Shown here in pieces: positions 36,915 to 37,753 of a stretch of 37,753 bases of DNA. Below the pieces are notes generated by a model. It did no database searches. It was given only the letters and a program-made list of their open reading frames with translations, and had not been told where the DNA came from. Location: NCBI GenBank assembly GCA_000613065.1, contig CBZS010000649.1:1-37753 (forward strand), read 5' to 3'. The first letter of the stretch is position 1; the number at the start of each line of letters is the position of its first letter. A program made the position numbers and the translations under genes. Source of the stretch: Richelia intracellularis (GTDB taxonomy: Bacteria; Cyanobacteriota; Cyanobacteriia; Cyanobacteriales; Nostocaceae).

Positions 36915-37753
36915 CCCCACATTCGGCAGGTGCGATCGCAAAATGTTGTATTTTTGAAGTATGAGTTTTTCAGAATCACAAATCAAACTACAAGATATCG
37001 ATCACTTCGGCATAGTGGTAGGGATTATTGATGAAATGAGTTTGGTTGATTTGTTCAACCAACTGCTTGGAACTCATCCCCAATAAATAATCAGCGCAGC
37101 CCAATTGGTCAAAGCAATGATTCTCAATGGCTTAGGCTTTATCTGTGCACCACTATATTTATTTGAGAAGTTCTTTTAAGGGATTGCAACGGAACATTTA
37201 TTGGCAGAGGGAATACAACCAGAACATTTGAACGATGAACCCTTGGGCAGAGTGTTAGACAAACTATATGATGCAGGATTAACGGAAATTTTTATCCGAG
37301 TCACACTATCAACAGCAGATAGATTTGGAGTGAAAATGGACAGCTTCCACTTGGATTCAAGTTCATTTCATGTACACGGGGATTATGGAACTGGTACTGA
37401 TGATGAAGCATCAGCACAATCAGGATTAATTACAATTACATATGGTTATTCTAGAGACCACCGACCAGATTTGAAACAATTTATCCTTGACTTGATGTGG
37501 AGTGGTGATGGAGATATTCCTTTATATTTAAGAGTTGCACATGGTAATGAAGTCGATTCTGCCATGTTTAGAACACTTATGGCAGATTTTTACAAACAAT
37601 GGCAAATTGATGCTTTATTTGTTGCGGATGCAGCCCTTTACACTGAAGACAATTTGCAGATGATAGTCTGATTCAGATGGGTATCTCGAGTGACTGCAAC
37701 CCTAACTGCCGCAAAAGAACTATTAGAAAAGACAGTATTGATGCATTTGTATC
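36915..37753 (+). mobile_element. Second IS1634-type element, decayed, runs off the window
   Basis: It begins with CCCACATTCGGCAGGTGCGA, the same end as the copy at 18349, and stays closely similar to it for 840 bp to the window edge. The transposase frame opens at ATG 36961. It has TAA at 37084 and 37177, TGA at 37669, and loses one A in the AAAAGAACAG segment near 37730. It therefore cannot make transposase itself, but its left end is intact and could be moved by the enzyme from the other copy. Confidence 0.9.

Overview
The window is chromosomal DNA from a filamentous, probably heterocyst-forming cyanobacterium. The evidence is repeated HIP1 octamers (GCGATCGC), an S-layer/beta-helix exoprotein, cobalamin genes of cyanobacterial type (a CbiG-CobJ fusion and a CobN), and the order [peptidoglycan-binding protein] > < furA < sigC. 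As I recall it, that order matches alr1690-all1691-all1692 of Anabaena/Nostoc PCC 7120. DNA is AT-rich, and many genes are broken by single stop codons, small indels and insertion sequences. Such erosion is known from obligate symbionts such as Nostoc azollae; assigning that lineage is my inference.

Layout. 1-77 is the end of rpsR. 203-2283 is an RNase II-type gene with a one-base frameshift at an A8 run. 2284-2672 has no gene but may hold a group II intron remnant. 2673-4568 is the CbiG-CobJ fusion. 4569-5400 is debris of ISKra4- and ISAs1-type elements. 5416-17830 is the best preserved block: rlmN, a dead MIF-like tautomerase gene, pdxA, a small unknown protein, nanE, a GAF histidine kinase, cobN (enlarged by three in-frame repeat inserts), a four-repeat peptidoglycan-binding protein and furA. 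An intact IS1634-type element (18349-20047) separates furA from sigC. A decayed ISKra4-type element (21857-23070) follows, then gpsA, a dead pirin gene and an SLH-domain beta-helix protein. From 27248 to the end almost everything is broken: a DUF72 gene split by an ISAzo13-type element, IS5-type transposase remnants, a small unknown gene cut by an IS5-type element, an FAD-oxidoreductase pseudogene, a histidine-kinase remnant, an IS1380-like fragment and a second, dead copy of the IS1634-type element.

The most notable structure is a non-coding, inverted-repeat-ended element of 91 bp present five times (17249, 22701, 24994, 33118, 35714). Four copies have an 8-bp target duplication. Two copies sit inside dead transposase genes, one lies between a stop codon and its terminator, and one lies between the convergent alr1690-like and furA genes. 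In Anabaena, read-through at that last junction makes the furA antisense RNA. No CRISPR array, tRNA or rRNA was seen.
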